From: Mucor racemosus
Taxonomy: Eukaryota; Mucoromycota; Mucoromycetes; Mucorales; Mucoraceae
Length of the DNA: 64,000 nucleotides
Reading direction: 5' to 3'
NCBI GenBank assembly: GCA_027405735.1
Contig: JAPEHQ010000007.1
Location: 1,451,001 to 1,515,000 of the forward strand
Shown here: in pieces, positions 12,835-23,836 of the stretch
Numbering within the stretch: position 1 is the stretch's first letter
How the letters are laid out: each line of letters begins with the position of its first letter
Notes under the pieces: model-generated
Databases searched by the model: none
What the model was told of the DNA's origin: nothing
Seen by the model: the letters and a program-made list of their open reading frames with translations, nothing else
Position numbers and translations under genes: made by a program

Positions 12835-14101
12835 GGCTAGATGTTCTATAGAAATCGAGGACATTGGTGATGTAGATATTTGCTATTTAAGTGACCCTAC
12901 AGATCCAGTTCTCGTTTTCAACACAAGAATAAATGCTTTAACGTATACATTCCTTCGTTATATATTGGCTTCTAAAGAATCAAATCCAAAGATGCCGTCG
13001 CAAGAAGAAACAGAAGAAGCAGAAGAAACACAATTGAGTAAGTTTGAGTAGTAAGTACTGTATATATTGAAGAATTGTTTTGTCTAATTTTTGTCTTATT
13101 TATTTTTTATAAATAGACTCAGTGGCTCAAGTTGTGCTATTTATAAATGAGGTGTCCATACCTTTCAATCCTCATAATAATGCGGTTTATAATCTCAAAC
13201 ATTTAGCAACAAAAGATAAATTTCGTATTGTATCTCTTTATACAGATTATTTTGATGACAAGCATCTCAAAAGCTTTACAGCTTGGTGTAGCAAAAAAAA
13301 CTACGTTTTTTCAAAGCAGATGAAGTAAGAAAAAAACAAAAAAGTGAAAATGGCGCTGTAGCAAACCCAACCCGGCCGTTGTACGTAATGAAGCAAGAGT
13401 TCTTTGGTAATTTCTAGCTACTAGCTTTACAAGGGTAACTTTTAAATTTAATTATTTTTTCTTTATATTATAGATAAAGCTGTTTCAGCAATAATAGAAT
13501 CCCTTCAAACTACAAATCATTTATAAAAAATCTTGAAGAAGGTCTTGAATTAATAGGTTAAACAAGAAAATCAAAAGAAGAAAAAAAGATACTGTGCGAG
13601 CCCGATTATTAGAAGCTATGGCTAATAGGCTTACAGAAAGATGTCTAACCAAAACTGTTTATGCTTCTCCCTTCCCTGACAGCATGGATGAAGTTGCTTC
13701 AAGAGATTTATGCGAGAAGAGCAAATCCCTTGTAAGACAATTAAATAATGTGTCGGGCAGTGCCCAAGGTATAATGTATATACATATATTCCCAAATAAG
13801 ATATAACTGATATCGTTTTTCCTTTTAGATATGGTGAATCATATCAAAACTACCGATACTGACATTTGTTTGATCGTGAATGACTTTGCGGGACTATCAA
13901 GAAATTACGTAGATATAAAATCCTTTGTCAGGTAATGAAGAAATAGACACTTTTTATTGACTTATGCATAAGCTTACTCTTTGATAGATTTCACCCAAAG
14001 TTAAAAAAATATTAATTGATCCCTTACCAGTAAACAATACAGTTAAAACGTTTACTAGACAAGATTTACTAAATGATAATACATTCATGGAGGATTTTTA
14101 A
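12809..14101 (+). pseudogene. Unrecognised gene, broken and probably 5'-truncated by a repeat
   Basis: Several exon-like blocks read in one direction with plausible GT-AG introns. Block 12809-13037 contains an acidic EETEEAEET stretch. 13117-13325 joins it in phase and contains VAQVVLFINEVSIPF. 13476-13525 is a short piece. 13594-13769 (ARLLEAMANRLTERC) is followed by 13830-13931 and a last block ending EDF-stop at 14101. The piece around 13320-13590 does not connect in frame, so I call the gene broken. Its first codons lie inside dispersed repeat family 2, implying that the true 5' end was lost when the repeat arrived. Codon periodicity and conserved hydrophobic strand patterns argue that it was once coding. 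I do not recognise the family. Confidence 0.45.
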
Positions 14102-14753
14102 TGCAGGAAAGTTTTAGTACAAAGATCTTTATAAGTAAATTTATTCTAAATTTATTTATTATTATAAACATTAAAATATTATGGAATGCAAATGACTATA
14201 GAAATAACAAAACTATTTAGCACCCTTTTAAAATTAATAAAATAACTAGTAAATCCTCAAGTATTAAGGATTGCTAATTAGTCTAGCTAATCTTTTCCTT
14301 TGCTACAGAAAAAACTTCGTATATTTTATACTTCGAATGTTCTGCGTTTACTCCAAGACAAAACACCAAAAGTAGATGTTCAGGATTGATGTAAACTACT
14401 ACTGGCAATCTTTCACACATCGAATTGAATTAGTAATTAATAACATAAATTTGCTGTGAGAACCAAGATCATAATGAAATATAGAAACTTAACTATAATT
14501 TAAAAATTATAAACAAAAATTATAGTATTATATATAATTGTATAACCTGACTTAGTAATTGATGATACCTTTTCCCATCAGCATTAAAACCAAGAAGATC
14601 AAATTACTGCGTTAATAATTTAAATTAGACATTTAATATAAATACTACAATTATCCATCGAGTAGATGGATGGTTGCTTTACGTTATACCTTTAAACTTA
14701 GAAGAGTTATAATTGTATTTCCCACAGCTTTTTTATAATTACGTTTTTGTAGC
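14102..14753. other. Non-coding AT-rich region
   Basis: No gene, repeat or RNA feature recognised; rich in A and T runs. Confidence 0.5.
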
Positions 14754-16276
14754 ATGTATAAAGATTTACAGTAATAAGCTCAAATCAAGTGGGTACAGCA
14801 TCGTAAATTCTTGAAATAGCTCTCAAGTATTATAAAATCTCTTATTTTTAAGACTCATAAGGCTTATAAGCGGAATATTAATTTTGAAATTATTCTTGTC
14901 CAGATCATCAATTTTGACATTTTTTAATTTTTTTTTTCTGATTTTGCAAATCTAGAGTTAATTATACTACCAATTGTAAAAACAAAAAATTTATACATAT
15001 ACAGAATTTAGCGCTCTATTTGCTCAATAAAAAACAATAAGCATTTTTATTGCAAAATATTACATGAAAATCCTTTAATCAAAAACCCGTTTTTAGGCCA
15101 AAAGTACAAAATTCCATTACTTAACATTTAGTATTAAGTTTTTATAAAATGTGTATTAGTTATGGCTACAATTTTCTCTCACAATGTAGTATATTTAAAC
15201 GTTGATTTTGGTATCAAAATTCGATTTTTCTATTTTTTGATGAAAACCATGAGGGTTGGTAAGGATAAAACGAGTCCCGAAAATATCCGCTACAAAAACT
15301 GAATTTTCAAACCGTATGTGGTTAAATATAAGAAAAGTTTAAAAAAAACCGCTTTTTTATTTAAAACTTAGATATATACCATAGTATAAGAGATTTAGTC
15401 ATTCAATCTTGGTATGCTTAATTACGGTGTTGCTCTACGGGCCCGCTTTTGCAGTTTTTTAATGAATCTATGACATGGCAGCCGGTTTTTCTGGTAGAAA
15501 ATGCATGTTTCTATGATAACAGTTATTTCCTATTCTGTTTAGTTTATTGTTCATACGTTGTAATACTGCTTTTACATAGGCTAAAATGAGCAATTTAATA
15601 GGGTTTTAACAGGGTTTTAATTGCGCTAAATAATGTAAAGCCTTGAAAATCCTTTTCTACGTGTGTTCTTTCTCTCTTTTTGTTTTCATATTCCAAGGAT
15701 ATTATTCACCGTTTCATAAGGCATATCAGATTATCAAGCTGGTATTCTTTTCTTTTATCTGAATAGCATTCTAACATAAGGGATTAATGTTTTTAATATA
15801 GGTAGCAGTCGTTATATTAGAGGCTGATATTTTCATTTAATCGCATTTTAGGATCAAATATCATTATTCAATACTGTATTGTTGGACGTATTTCTAGATT
15901 TACAAGATCAAATCGAAGGCAATAATATTTATATTTATGTAATAAAGAACTAGAATTGGCTATAAACCCAGGAAATGTTCCAGAAAAGTGATAAAATTTC
16001 AAATGCTATAGAAACGAAAAAAAAAAATAGTTTAATGTCTTGTCTAATAACCATAGTTTTGATCGTAGCTAGTGTATACTTAAAAACAAATCTTTTTACA
16101 GCTGACAATTGTAAACTAAAATAGTAAGCTTAAAGAGGGTTAATCTGTTTAAGTTTTATGTGTGATAAAGTAACGTCTACAGTATAATCTTAAATTTGGC
16201 TTGCATATAAATTTAAGCATTAAGTGTTATTTAAGTTTATGCTCGAGCAAAAACCATTGTTGCTGTAAACATTATA

Positions 16277-16615
16277 TGTAATGATTCACATTACATGATG
16301 TTTCAACAATAATTGCAGGAATTAGTTTCAGTTAGATAATCCATATAAATATGTAAATGTTGAATCAGATATTGAACTTTAGTGAAAATATCTGTTTCTT
16401 TCCTTTGTTAATAATTTTAAATCAAATAAACTTATTATCACAACCCCAACCGATCTATTACTTAATACTACTTGTCCAATATTAATTACATTTAATACAT
16501 AGTAAGTATTGTCCAAAGTAATAGTCAACTACAGTTAGTAACATCAACAACGTCCACCTTTTGTACTTCTTTCTTAATAGACTCAACCTATTATAAGATC
16601 ATAGTACTCATTACA
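16277..16615. mobile_element. Solo LTR, 339 bp, with TTATA target duplication
   Basis: The insertion begins TGTAATGA and ends TCATTACA, a perfect 8-bp terminal inverted repeat with the TG..CA ends of LTRs. It is flanked by TTATA at 16272-16276 and 16616-16620. The sister repeat copy C at about 29690 carries a single TTATA at the same place and no insertion, giving a direct empty-site comparison. The 5-bp duplication fits LTR-retrotransposon integration. No internal retroelement sequence adjoins, so it is a solo LTR left by recombination. Confidence 0.85.
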
Positions 16616-16730
16616 TTATAGTTATAACCACATTTACAAATGATGATAATCGTAAATATATTGGCCCTTGCATGTATTGCTTTACACCATCAACAATGTA
16701 TTGAATTGTATTATTGTCTATATAATATAT

Positions 16731-17215
16731 GAAGTAAAATAAGTGGGTAAAAAAGCGATAAAAGAATACTGTTAAAATCCTTCTTTATTAAAATATAGAT
16801 AATGTGCAATAAAATGGTTATTCTACGTCTCCATTTATATTATTTGGTGATTATTTATTATTTGGTAATTGTATTGCAATTGCCGATGATTCCATTACTT
16901 TTAATTATAAATGTTGGGTTATTTGGTTATTAATTTGGTGGATCAAAAACGGTGCTTTAGATATATTCTGTCAATCATGCTTTCAGAACAGCCCTTACTT
17001 GTTCTATTTGATAAGCATGTACTTTTTGTGTTTTTTATTTGGGGTATCCCACATTACTTTAGTATTTCACCGTCTCTTATTCGAGTATTATACCCATGCT
17101 ATCTTCATGCAATTGTCTATTTACTATACAGTTTTATCTTTGTTAGTATGGTTCCAATGAGATGACATTTAATTTAGCTATTTTATGATGGAAATCTAGC
17201 TTATTAGTTCACTTC
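16731..17215. mobile_element. 485-bp MITE-like insertion
   Basis: Absent from sister copy C at the matching point (about 29810). The termini GAAGTAAA and TTCACTTC form an 8-bp inverted repeat with one mismatch. AATATAT flanks both sides (16724-16730 and 17216-17222), although the AT-rich site makes the exact duplication ambiguous. It has no credible coding frame. A 7-8 bp duplication would fit an hAT-like non-autonomous element. Confidence 0.55.
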
Positions 17216-17289
17216 AATATATATTAATAAAACCAAATGTACTTTAAAAATCCATTATTCCAGTAAAAAATGCAATGGAATTTTGAGAA

Positions 17290-17525
17290 CGGCACGATGC
17301 TCATGTACAAACCAATTTGTGCCCATACGATCAGCTCATTATTATGCTCATGGTCAGATTTTGTTATTATGCACAAATGCGGATTGATGATATGCTTATG
17401 GGCAATTCAACTATTATGCACACATGAGATTAATGTCATACACACGGGCGGAATCTATAATTCTACACATACAGGCTTTTCGTTATGCTCGTGTGCAGTT
17501 TCTTTTGTTGCGCCCATGTGGATCT
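17290..17525. repeat. Degenerate ATGCNCATG word repeats at the right end of copy A
   Basis: Words such as ATGCTCATG, ATGCACAAATGC, TGCGCCCATGTGG and TATGCTTATGGGC recur roughly every 30 bases, alternating orientation so that many are partly palindromic. The same pattern is present at about 29875-30110 in copy C and faintly at 25880-25960. Confidence 0.5.
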
Positions 17526-17540
17526 TGTTATCTTTTTAAT

Positions 17541-17626
17541 CAATATAAAAGGCCATACTTTTATATCTAAATAAACAATATCTTGTTTTTATTATACAAT
17601 TAAAGAACTAATTCAGTACTCATTTT
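17541..17626 (-). repeat. Inverted fragment of dispersed repeat family 2
   Basis: The reverse complement matches about 26605-26690 (ACAAGATATTGTTTATTTAG and AAAAGTATGGCCTTTTATA). It lies exactly between the right end of repeat A and the left end of the fold-back palindrome. Confidence 0.65.
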
Positions 17627-18415
17627 TGTTACGCCAGGAGATTATATCAATCTCCAAGCTAAAATATGTACTAAATCATTTAATAATATAAAGGAAAACT
17701 GTTATAAAATGAAAGAGCACACTAAAACTAAAGAACTTTATCATAAGGTCGAAACATCTTCTTTTATTATTCACATTCTCTAATTATATGACTAGTCTAA
17801 ATGAGTCTATTTATATATATACAGTTATCCAATCACGTCTAGGAGGTGACACACACTAGTTCCACATTCGTCAATACGTACAGTATAAACTGAGATTTAT
17901 AACATAAGACACAGCAATGTAGAGCTTACCATATCAAACTGTATCATAATCTTAACCAAGGAATGTACACAGATCTGTGAACGCAACAATCTAGTTTTAA
18001 CTTTGTTGTATTTTTTTTTCAAGTATTATTTATCAAACCTGAAAATATACAACAAAGTTAAAACTAGATTGTTGCGTTCACAGATCTGTGTACATTCCTT
18101 GGTTAAGATTATGATACAGTTTGATATGGTAAGCTCTACATTGCTGTGTCTTATGTTATAAATCTCAGTTTATACTGTACGTTGAACTAGTGTTTATCAC
18201 CAAGGGTTGATTGGATGAATATATATAGCTCACTTTAGACTTTAGATTAGCCGTATAATTAGAGAATGTGAATATAAAAGAAGATGTTTCGATCTTATAA
18301 TAAAGTTTTTTGGCTTTAATGTTCGCTTTCATTTTATAACAGTTTTTCTTTATCTTAATTAGATGATTTAGTACATGTTTTAGCTTGGAGATTGACATAA
18401 TATCCTGGCGTAACA
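17627..18415. mobile_element. 789-bp fold-back palindrome
   Basis: Outer ends are TGTTACGCCAGG and CCTGGCGTAACA. The two arms are reverse complements over their whole length: the outer about 250 bp with many differences, the inner 136 bp (17876-18011 and 18047-18182) without any difference. A 35-base AT-rich spacer separates them. The TG..CA termini could mean two LTR-like pieces head to head, or a fold-back (MITE-like) element. No target duplication is visible. A transcript through it would form a very long hairpin. Confidence 0.85.
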
Positions 18416-18643
18416 TCAAAGCGTTCTCGGATATACTGCACTATATATATATATACTGCTTATACCATAAATAGTTTTCTTGTATATATATAAAAATCAA
18501 CCAAATTTACGTAATTTTGCTTTTATTAAAACTTTGTGGATTTATAGAAAATACATTAATACATTTATATTTTGTGCAGTTATACCTTTCTTTAATACTG
18601 TCAATGGTTTTACAAGTGCTGAGTTGTATTATTCAATACTTTA

Positions 18644-20288
18644 CAGTGACCCCCAAAACTGTCCCAATGTTTCTTAGTTTTAAGTTTAGTATGATTTTCA
18701 GGTACAACAAATATATTTAAAGTACGACATATTTTATATATTTCGGAAGATCAATTAATTTCCTTTTATATTAAATTAAAAAAATCTCGAATTTTATTGG
18801 TCAATTGAATTTATACCCAATTTGGGACAGTATATGCATTGGGACAGTTTTGAGAGCCATTTTTGATTTTTAGATAATCGATGATTGTAGAACCATAATT
18901 TGCACTAGTATCTTGAGCGCTTGGAAATCAGTAAATAAACACCTAATTGGGTAAAGAAAATAAAAAAGATGCATATTTCATATACAGATTCTGGTGCTTT
19001 GGCCTATTGAAAATTAATATGAAAAAACTTCAGGAGAATAAGGAGAATGATGCCATTAGTCTTTTAAACACCGGTAAATCAGTGCGCCAAGTTGCGGAAA
19101 TATTGCATGTAGGTAAGCCTGTTGTGGAAAAAATTAAAAAACGGTGTTGCACAAGTTTGGGTGTGTCTAAAAGGGGTCGACTTAAATTGCTGTTTGAATC
19201 TGATGAAAGGTTTTGTGTTCGCCAAGCAACAAAAAAAGCAGTCAAAAATTCAAGTAACATTTTAAACTACTTGAGAGTAATTTCGGAGTTAATAAAAGCC
19301 CGGAAACTGTCCGAAATCGCTCCGTAGGGGGAGCATAGGAGCAATTATCAAGCCTAAAAAACCTATGCTGTCTCCGGCTAATATTAAAAGGCGTTTAGAA
19401 TGGTGTCATCTTCGCAAGGATTGGACTTCCGACGAACGGAAAAGGGTGATTTGATCAGATGAGACCAACATTAATAGATTTAACTTAAATGGAAGAAGCT
19501 GGCTTTGGATTTGAGACGGTGATAGCTTGAAATCTAATTATGTGAAGATGACCGTTATAGATGGCGGTGGGAGTGTCATGTTTTGGAGGGCCATTACGTA
19601 TGCCGGAGTTCGATAGATATGCAGAATTGAGGGTACTGTGGATCGACATTTGTATAAACAAATCTTTGAAGACGATTTGGAGCGGACTTTCAATTTTACT
19701 TTGGATAAATTAGGCCTTCGTCGTGATCAGATCATTTTCCAGCATGACAATGCTCCAAAGCATACGTCAAATTTAGTCAAGGAATATCTATTGGATCAAG
19801 ACTATGAAGTAATAAATTGGTCTCCGCTATCTCCTGACTTGAATCCGATCGAAAATATGTGGATCTTATTAAAGAGGAGGCTTAATGAGTACAAAACAGC
19901 GCCCAAATGAATCCTTGATCTTTCGGAGCGTGTAACTGAGGTTTGGTACAACACCATTAAACAGGAGGAGTGCCAAAAAGTTTTTGATAGCATGCCCAAT
20001 TGTGTGAAAGTATATTTGGAAAGAAACGGCCTTTGGACGGACTATTAAATAGGATTATATTTTTTCCCGCGTAAGCTCTCAAAACTGTCCCAATGCATAT
20101 GCTGTCCCAGACAGGGTATAAATATAGCGGACCAATGAAATTCGAGATTTTTTTAGTTTAATATAAAAGGAAATTAATTGATCTTCCGAAATATATAAAA
20201 TATGTCGTACTTTAAATATATTTGTTGTACCTGAAAATCATACTAAACTCAAAACTAGGAAACATTGGGACAGTTTTGGGGGTCACTG
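18644..20288 (+). mobile_element. Tc1/mariner-type DNA transposon with 214-bp inverted repeats
   Basis: A 1,645-bp element beginning CAGTGACCCCCAAAACTG and ending with its reverse complement. It is flanked by TA at 18642-18643 and 20289-20290, the Tc1/mariner target duplication. The inverted repeats are unusually long (18644-18857 and 20075-20288). Each contains the word AAAACTGTCCCAATG at its outer end and the inverted word at its inner end, the two-site IR/DR arrangement used by some Tc1 transposases. The enclosed transposase is dead. Confidence 0.93.
19019..20048 (+). pseudogene. Tc1-type DD34E transposase, inactivated
   Basis: An N-terminal helix-turn-helix region (ISLLNTGKSVRQVAEILHVG) precedes the catalytic domain. 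The main frame carries SDETNINRF (first Asp, 19458-19460), FQHDNAPKHTS (second Asp, 19746-19748) and LNPIENMW (Glu, 19851-19853). The 34-residue spacing defines DD34E. The gene is broken by a frameshift near 19290-19325 and by four in-frame stops: TGA 19452, TGA 19512, TAG 19614 and TGA 19908. The TGA at 19452 replaces the Trp of the conserved WSDET. The others are one transition from CGA or CAG/TGG. The frame is otherwise intact to the TAA at 20048, so decay is fairly recent. Confidence 0.92.
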
Positions 20289-20541
20289 TATATCAGAACA
20301 GAAAATAAGAAATAATAAATAAATTTATAAAACAATTTACTTCAGCCTTGTAATTTTTATTATGCCATATGAATAATCGACGAAAAAACAAATGAAGTAA
20401 AAAAATTATGGGTGGAAATTATAAACAATGAAATGCTCTAAGATAAAGGAAGAGTAAATTGTAATATAATTGGTTTAATGGAGTAGATAGTTAGCCGTTC
20501 AAAAAAACGTTTCCAGCAACACCACGAGGAGGTCTATCTAC

Positions 20542-20874
20542 ATGTTGCCATTTGACTTTATAGCTTGTTTACCACCATACTATAAAGTGATACTGAAATC
20601 TAGCAGATGCTATGAAAACAGTACGACTCCGATTGCCAGAAAGGGCTATAGTTTCCAGCCGGTTACCGTGAAAGAAGACTACAAGACCCTAAAAGGGGGA
20701 GAGGTCGCAAGTCCACGAATGGAGAGCAACCAGGTTAAATTGACCCAGGATTACCGATTGTACAAAGACAAACAACTGAGTATAGTAACCAAATTTATGG
20801 GAAAGCACCAAAACAGATGTCATTCAAATAAAGGTGGTAAAAGTTATCGCTTTTTCTTGATCAAATCATTTTGA
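20542..20874 (+). other. Unrecognised 110-codon open frame beside the minisatellite
   Basis: The open frame starts MLPFDFIACLPPYYK and is basic and polar (KEDYKTLKGGEVASPR). It has higher GC than its surroundings and directly precedes the degenerate 21-bp repeats. It might be the start of the decayed repeat protein discussed there. No family resemblance, no upstream promoter or splice evidence. Confidence 0.2.
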
Positions 20875-20959
20875 TTCTTAAACCCGCATAGGGTAAATCA
20901 AAAGATTAGATAACAAAAAAAATGCTTTAACTTCTGAAGGAAATATAGTAACTTTGATC

Positions 20960-22330
20960 AAATCAAAGAAACAAAACCAGAGAGACAAGACCAGATATAC
21001 CAAATTGAACTAAGAAAATAAATAAAGCATATGAGAAACCAGATCTTCCAAATTAAAATCAGATGTTGGTAGTACTTTTTAAATTTTCAGTAGTGTACCT
21101 TTTTTATAAATAGAGAGCAGGTAAGGATGAATTGATATCAGACGAGCATAAATGGAGACCAGATAAGTATACATTGGCAGCCGAAAAGCACAAATTAAAA
21201 CCGGAGAAACATAAATTTTGAACAGATCACTATGAATTAGAATCAAATAAGCATCAATTAATATGAAATAAACATGAATACAAACCAGAAGAGCACAAAT
21301 TTAAACTAGAAGAACAAGAATTTAGACCACAAGAGTACATATTTAGACCAGAAAAGCATGAATTGATACTAAAAGAGCATAAACTAAAACCAGATTAGCG
21401 TTAATGTAGACCAAATAAACACGATGAATTTAGACCTGAAGACCACGACTTTAGACCAAATGAGTACAAATATAGACCAGATAGCATGAATGAAGACTAG
21501 GTGAGCATGACTTAAGTTAAGACCAAACGTAAACGAATTGAAACCAGATGAGGATAAGTTGGCACCAGAAAACCTTTAATTGAGAACAGATAAGCGTGAT
21601 TTGAGACTAGATAAAGATGAATTTTGACCAGACACCTAAGAATTAGACCAGCTGAGCATTATTTGAGACCAGTTAACTAAACCTTTATACCAGAGGAGCA
21701 TGAGGCGAGACCAGACGTGGATCCATTAGACCACATGAAGACACGTTAAAACCAGAAGAGCATGATTTGAAACCAGAGAATAATTGAGACCAAATAAGCA
21801 TGATTTGAGATCAGATAAATAAGAATCCATACCCGAAGAAGATGAATTTAGACTAGTTAAAAATAAATAAATAAAATTAGATAAATACAAATTGAGATCA
21901 GAGAATCATATATTTATACTGTACCTGAAAAGCATTAATTGAGACCAGATATTGTAAAGAAATACCAAATGGGGCAGGAAGAAAGTGACCAAATATAAAG
22001 AAAAGAACCCAGGCTTTCAGAAAAGACTTGAAACTTTGTAGTAGAGACAGAGACGATTTTGCATACGAGAGACCCAATTTTGTATATAAGAAACCCAATG
22101 ATATAAAAAACGACCAAATGTTTCAGGAAAGATACCATGTTGTGCTGAGAAAGGCCTAATACTGTAAAGATACCGGATATTATTGTTGTGAAAAGAGACA
22201 AGATTTTATAAAAAGAACCACATTACCTTGAAAAGATACCAGCTATTGTTGAAAAAGAACTTCATTTGCAGAAAAGGCACCACATTCTGTAGAGAAAACT
22301 CCAATAGTGCATAAAAGCTAGGTGCCGTAG
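20960..22330 (+). repeat. Degenerate 21-bp minisatellite, once coding-like
   Basis: Units near the consensus AGACCAGAAGAGCATGAATTT recur for more than 1 kb, best preserved at 21290-21500. Period 21 keeps a reading frame, and the units translate as variants of the heptapeptide RPEEHEF (R/K-P-D/E-E/K-H-E/K-L/F). Stops and small indels now break the frame. From about 21950 the units drift to forms like GATACCA..TTG..GAAAA. It could be a decayed repeat protein or a non-coding minisatellite. Confidence 0.7.
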
Positions 22331-23836
22331 ACAGATATCAGATATTGAACAGGTACCTCATGGCTATCAACTGTTGGTTCAAATCATTTCAACTCACCGT
22401 GGCCAGGGGTGCGCCAAAAATCAGATATCAATAGCTGATAACCACCAGATAAATAATCAAAAGAAGCAAACGCAGATAGAATAAACCCAGTATCAGGATG
22501 AGCTAAAAGAAAGTTAAACAAGTAGAGCAACTTGTTTTTCTTTTACTCAAACCTGGATATTAGGAAAGTTTATGATAAAAGCTTCGTTAAAATTTCACGC
22601 GCCAGGCGTTACTTTAACGTCGAAACTCCCACCTAACCTTCATCAGCCACGTATGGAACTTTATCTTGCGAGATACTATAGTAGGTCTTAGCCAACACAG
22701 GATAAGGCACATACAAGGTAGACTCGTGATTCCACCAAACCATAAGGTTTTGCTTCATCAAATTTACCTGGTTGTTTAAAAAAAATGAAAAACAGGGGGC
22801 CATCGTGTTTTTGAATAAAGGCTAAAATTTGAATTCCATTGATGACGTCTTCAAAATTTTGTGTAATTTGATTGAAAAGCTTTATATGAACCTGAACCAC
22901 ACTGTAGATACAATTATCTGTGCTACAGAAATCGTTGTTTTCGAGAGCTGTATATCACAGCAGTTCTATTTCCAGGGAAAAATTAATGACATATAGAGAC
23001 GAGGTATATCTACTTTGAAAATTTAACGGAATTTAACTTAATATTGGGCGAAAAGTTTTGAAAATCATCCGAGAACCATCTGAAACCATTCAAAATTTAA
23101 GTGACAACAAAACCGTATCCTGGGGAATTTTGATCCAAGTAACTTTCAACTTTGCAAGAGAGTTAAGTACGCATCATCTTCCACACAACAGTGTTGAATG
23201 GCAATTTATACAATCTACTGTATTATATTGAGAAAATTATCGTCGAAGGGCATATATAACTTGCTGCATACTTTTATTGAAAACAATTTAAATACGGTAT
23301 CTACAAATACCGATCCAAGTAAGCTGCGTCTCTACATGGACATATATATGAATATGTATTCAAAGTATTTTAGATACAGTATTAGTTTTTATGGGTCATC
23401 GTACATTGGATAAGTTTGAGAAACAAGTTGGTTATCTTCTATTTATGCCTATTAAGAAGGTCAATAAGTTCTCGAGTTCTCGACGGATATAGATCCAAAT
23501 AACCTCCCGTCGTAAATGCAGGCACTTTAATGTTAATCAACAGAATCGCAAAAAGCCTAGCCTTTTGAGTTGCTGCAGAAACAGAGATATAAAATGTTGT
23601 ATGTGTTCAAACTATTTTGTATCAATTATTTCAGAGTCAATGGAATTTTTATATAATCAAATAATAGTTCAAAATTAAATGTTGAAGTTTAACTTAATCC
23701 ACAGTGAGCCTACGAATAACATACAACCTTGATCGCATTTGCTAAAAAGTATTTTTGAATATATAAGGCACGGCTGTCGAAAAGAAACCTGTTTTCCTCT
23801 GCTTAAAAAATTCCACAATTTTCAGGTTGCATATCT
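22331..23836. other. Non-coding region
   Basis: No gene supported. A minus-strand open frame at 22900-22688 has coding-like composition but no recognisable family, signal or splice structure. The rest is AT-rich and featureless. Confidence 0.4.

Larger units (their letters stand above)
14754..17540 (+). repeat. Long dispersed repeat family 3, copy A (with two nested insertions)
   Basis: Collinear with copy C (28188-30118) once two insertions (16277-16615 and 16731-17215) are removed; inverted partial copy B lies at 23837-24857. Landmarks include ATTTACAGTAATAAGCT at the left, TTTAGCGCTCTATTTGC, GGTTGGTAAGGATAAAA, CGCTAAATAATGTAAAG, and a right end built from repeated ATGCNCATG-like words (about 17290-17525). 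No transposase or polymerase is encoded. Such a structure would suit a non-autonomous element, possibly Helitron-like, but no diagnostic termini are proven. Confidence 0.8.

Noticed and set aside
22360..22420. GGTTCAAATC word suggesting a tRNA T arm
   Set aside because: No A box at proper spacing and no acceptor pairing.
22688..22900. 70-codon minus-strand open frame
   Set aside because: No recognisable family and no promoter or intron evidence; flanks are decayed sequence.
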